NCBI GenBank assembly: GCA_036278935.1
Contig: DASUKA010000051.1
Span: forward strand, 1-39,448
From: DASSNR01 sp036278935
Lineage (GTDB): Bacteria > Gemmatimonadota > Gemmatimonadetes > Gemmatimonadales > Gemmatimonadaceae
Length of the DNA: 39,448 bases
Direction: 5' to 3'
Position numbers and translations under genes: made by a program. Of this stretch, positions 39,222-39,448 are shown piece by piece. Below the pieces are notes generated by a model that worked only from the letters and a program-made list of their open reading frames with translations, was not told the DNA's origin and searched no databases. Positions within the stretch are counted from its first letter, which is position 1. Each line of letters begins with the position of its first letter.

Positions 39222-39448
39222 GCGCTACCGCGCTCCCGCGCGCGCTGCCGCCGCGCGTCGGCGCGCGCGCCATCCACCCCCGCCACGGCCGCATCCACGC
39301 TCTGGGCCAGCGAGCGCGCGCGGTCCGTGAGCAGGGTGATATGCTCGCTGGCGCCCGCCACGCCGCCGGAGCGAAGGCGCAGCACATCCAGACGCATGTT
39401 GTGCAGCGCCAGCGTGCAGCTCTCGAGCTTGGCCGCCACCTCCTTGCG
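39218..39448 (-). CDS. C-terminal end of a paralogous kinase-type protein (partial)
   Basis: The gene enters from the right edge; 76 residues and the stop are in the window. KLESCTLALHNMRLDVLRLR aligns to QLDSAGLALQNLRLDLLKLR of the kinase at 37278-39221, and the following GGVAGASEHITLLTDRAR to SSGVQAAIGDVNNATVEAR. So this is the coiled-coil tail of a tandem copy of that kinase. The stop overlaps the next gene's GTG. Start and kinase domain are outside the window. Confidence 0.75.
   Translation of the reverse strand, partial: RKEVAAKLESCTLALHNMRLDVLRLRSGGVAGASEHITLLTDRARSLAQSVDAAVAGVDGARADARRQRARERGSA

Noticed and set aside
1..39448. tRNA, rRNA, CRISPR array or insertion sequence
   Set aside because: I saw no cloverleaf, no spaced direct repeats and no transposase or integrase gene.

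Overview
The window looks like a chromosomal segment of a high-G+C Gram-negative bacterium, most likely a member of the Gemmatimonadota. That is inferred from gene content: many lipobox or AxA-signal secreted proteins, a long-form IspH, a TonB-plug protein without a barrel, tandem PknB-like kinases with 2TM domains, and mostly minus-strand operons. No rRNA or tRNA gene is visible to confirm it.

Layout. 1-3255 (minus): mutarotase-like protein, ispH and a TonB-plug protein. 3449-4474 (plus): LD-carboxypeptidase. 4496-9352 (minus): a peptide-export locus with two double-glycine-leader peptides, a 45-residue membrane peptide, an HlyD-type fusion protein, an unknown protein and a C39-peptidase ABC transporter. 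9854-12835: thioesterase and lipoprotein, a CGNR zinc-finger regulator (plus), then an overlapping TetR/ECF-sigma pair. 12975-16252 (minus): a lasso-peptide-like locus with asparagine-synthetase-type cyclase, precursor and HPr-kinase-like protein, but no B1/B2 genes in the window. 17133-18971 (plus): secreted subtilase. 19033-23691 (minus): DEAH helicase, a secreted Arg/Pro-rich protein and phosphofructokinase. 23801-24223 (plus): orphan pseudopilin. 24186-28293 (minus): four unrecognised genes, three with export signals. 28647-31890 (plus): aconitase-family enzyme, alpha/beta hydrolase and TPR protein. 31920-39448 (minus): DUF4015-type protein, M14 peptidase, two paralogous lipoproteins and two tandem kinase-like genes, the last one cut by the window edge.

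How genes work together. In the export locus the two leaders match the double-glycine consensus and lie upstream of the C39 transporter that would cleave them. The 45-residue peptide has no leader but shares a C-terminal GYxVxGP box with one precursor. In the lasso-like locus the precursor has an exact YxxPx(L/V)xxxGxxxxxT leader and an unusually long predicted core starting with Ala. Hairpins follow or separate the precursor genes in both loci, which suggests mRNA-level control of precursor abundance.

Intergenic DNA is structured. There are REP-like hairpins at 1-35, 4471-4519 and 37104-37153, and the first two differ by a compensatory base-pair change. There are long imperfect inverted repeats at 11416-11520, 28400-28520 and 33191-33313. 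At three convergent gene pairs both stop codons lie in or touch the shared stem-loop or inverted repeat. The tetR gene has a clear promoter with an operator-like palindrome in its spacer and appears to be leaderless.
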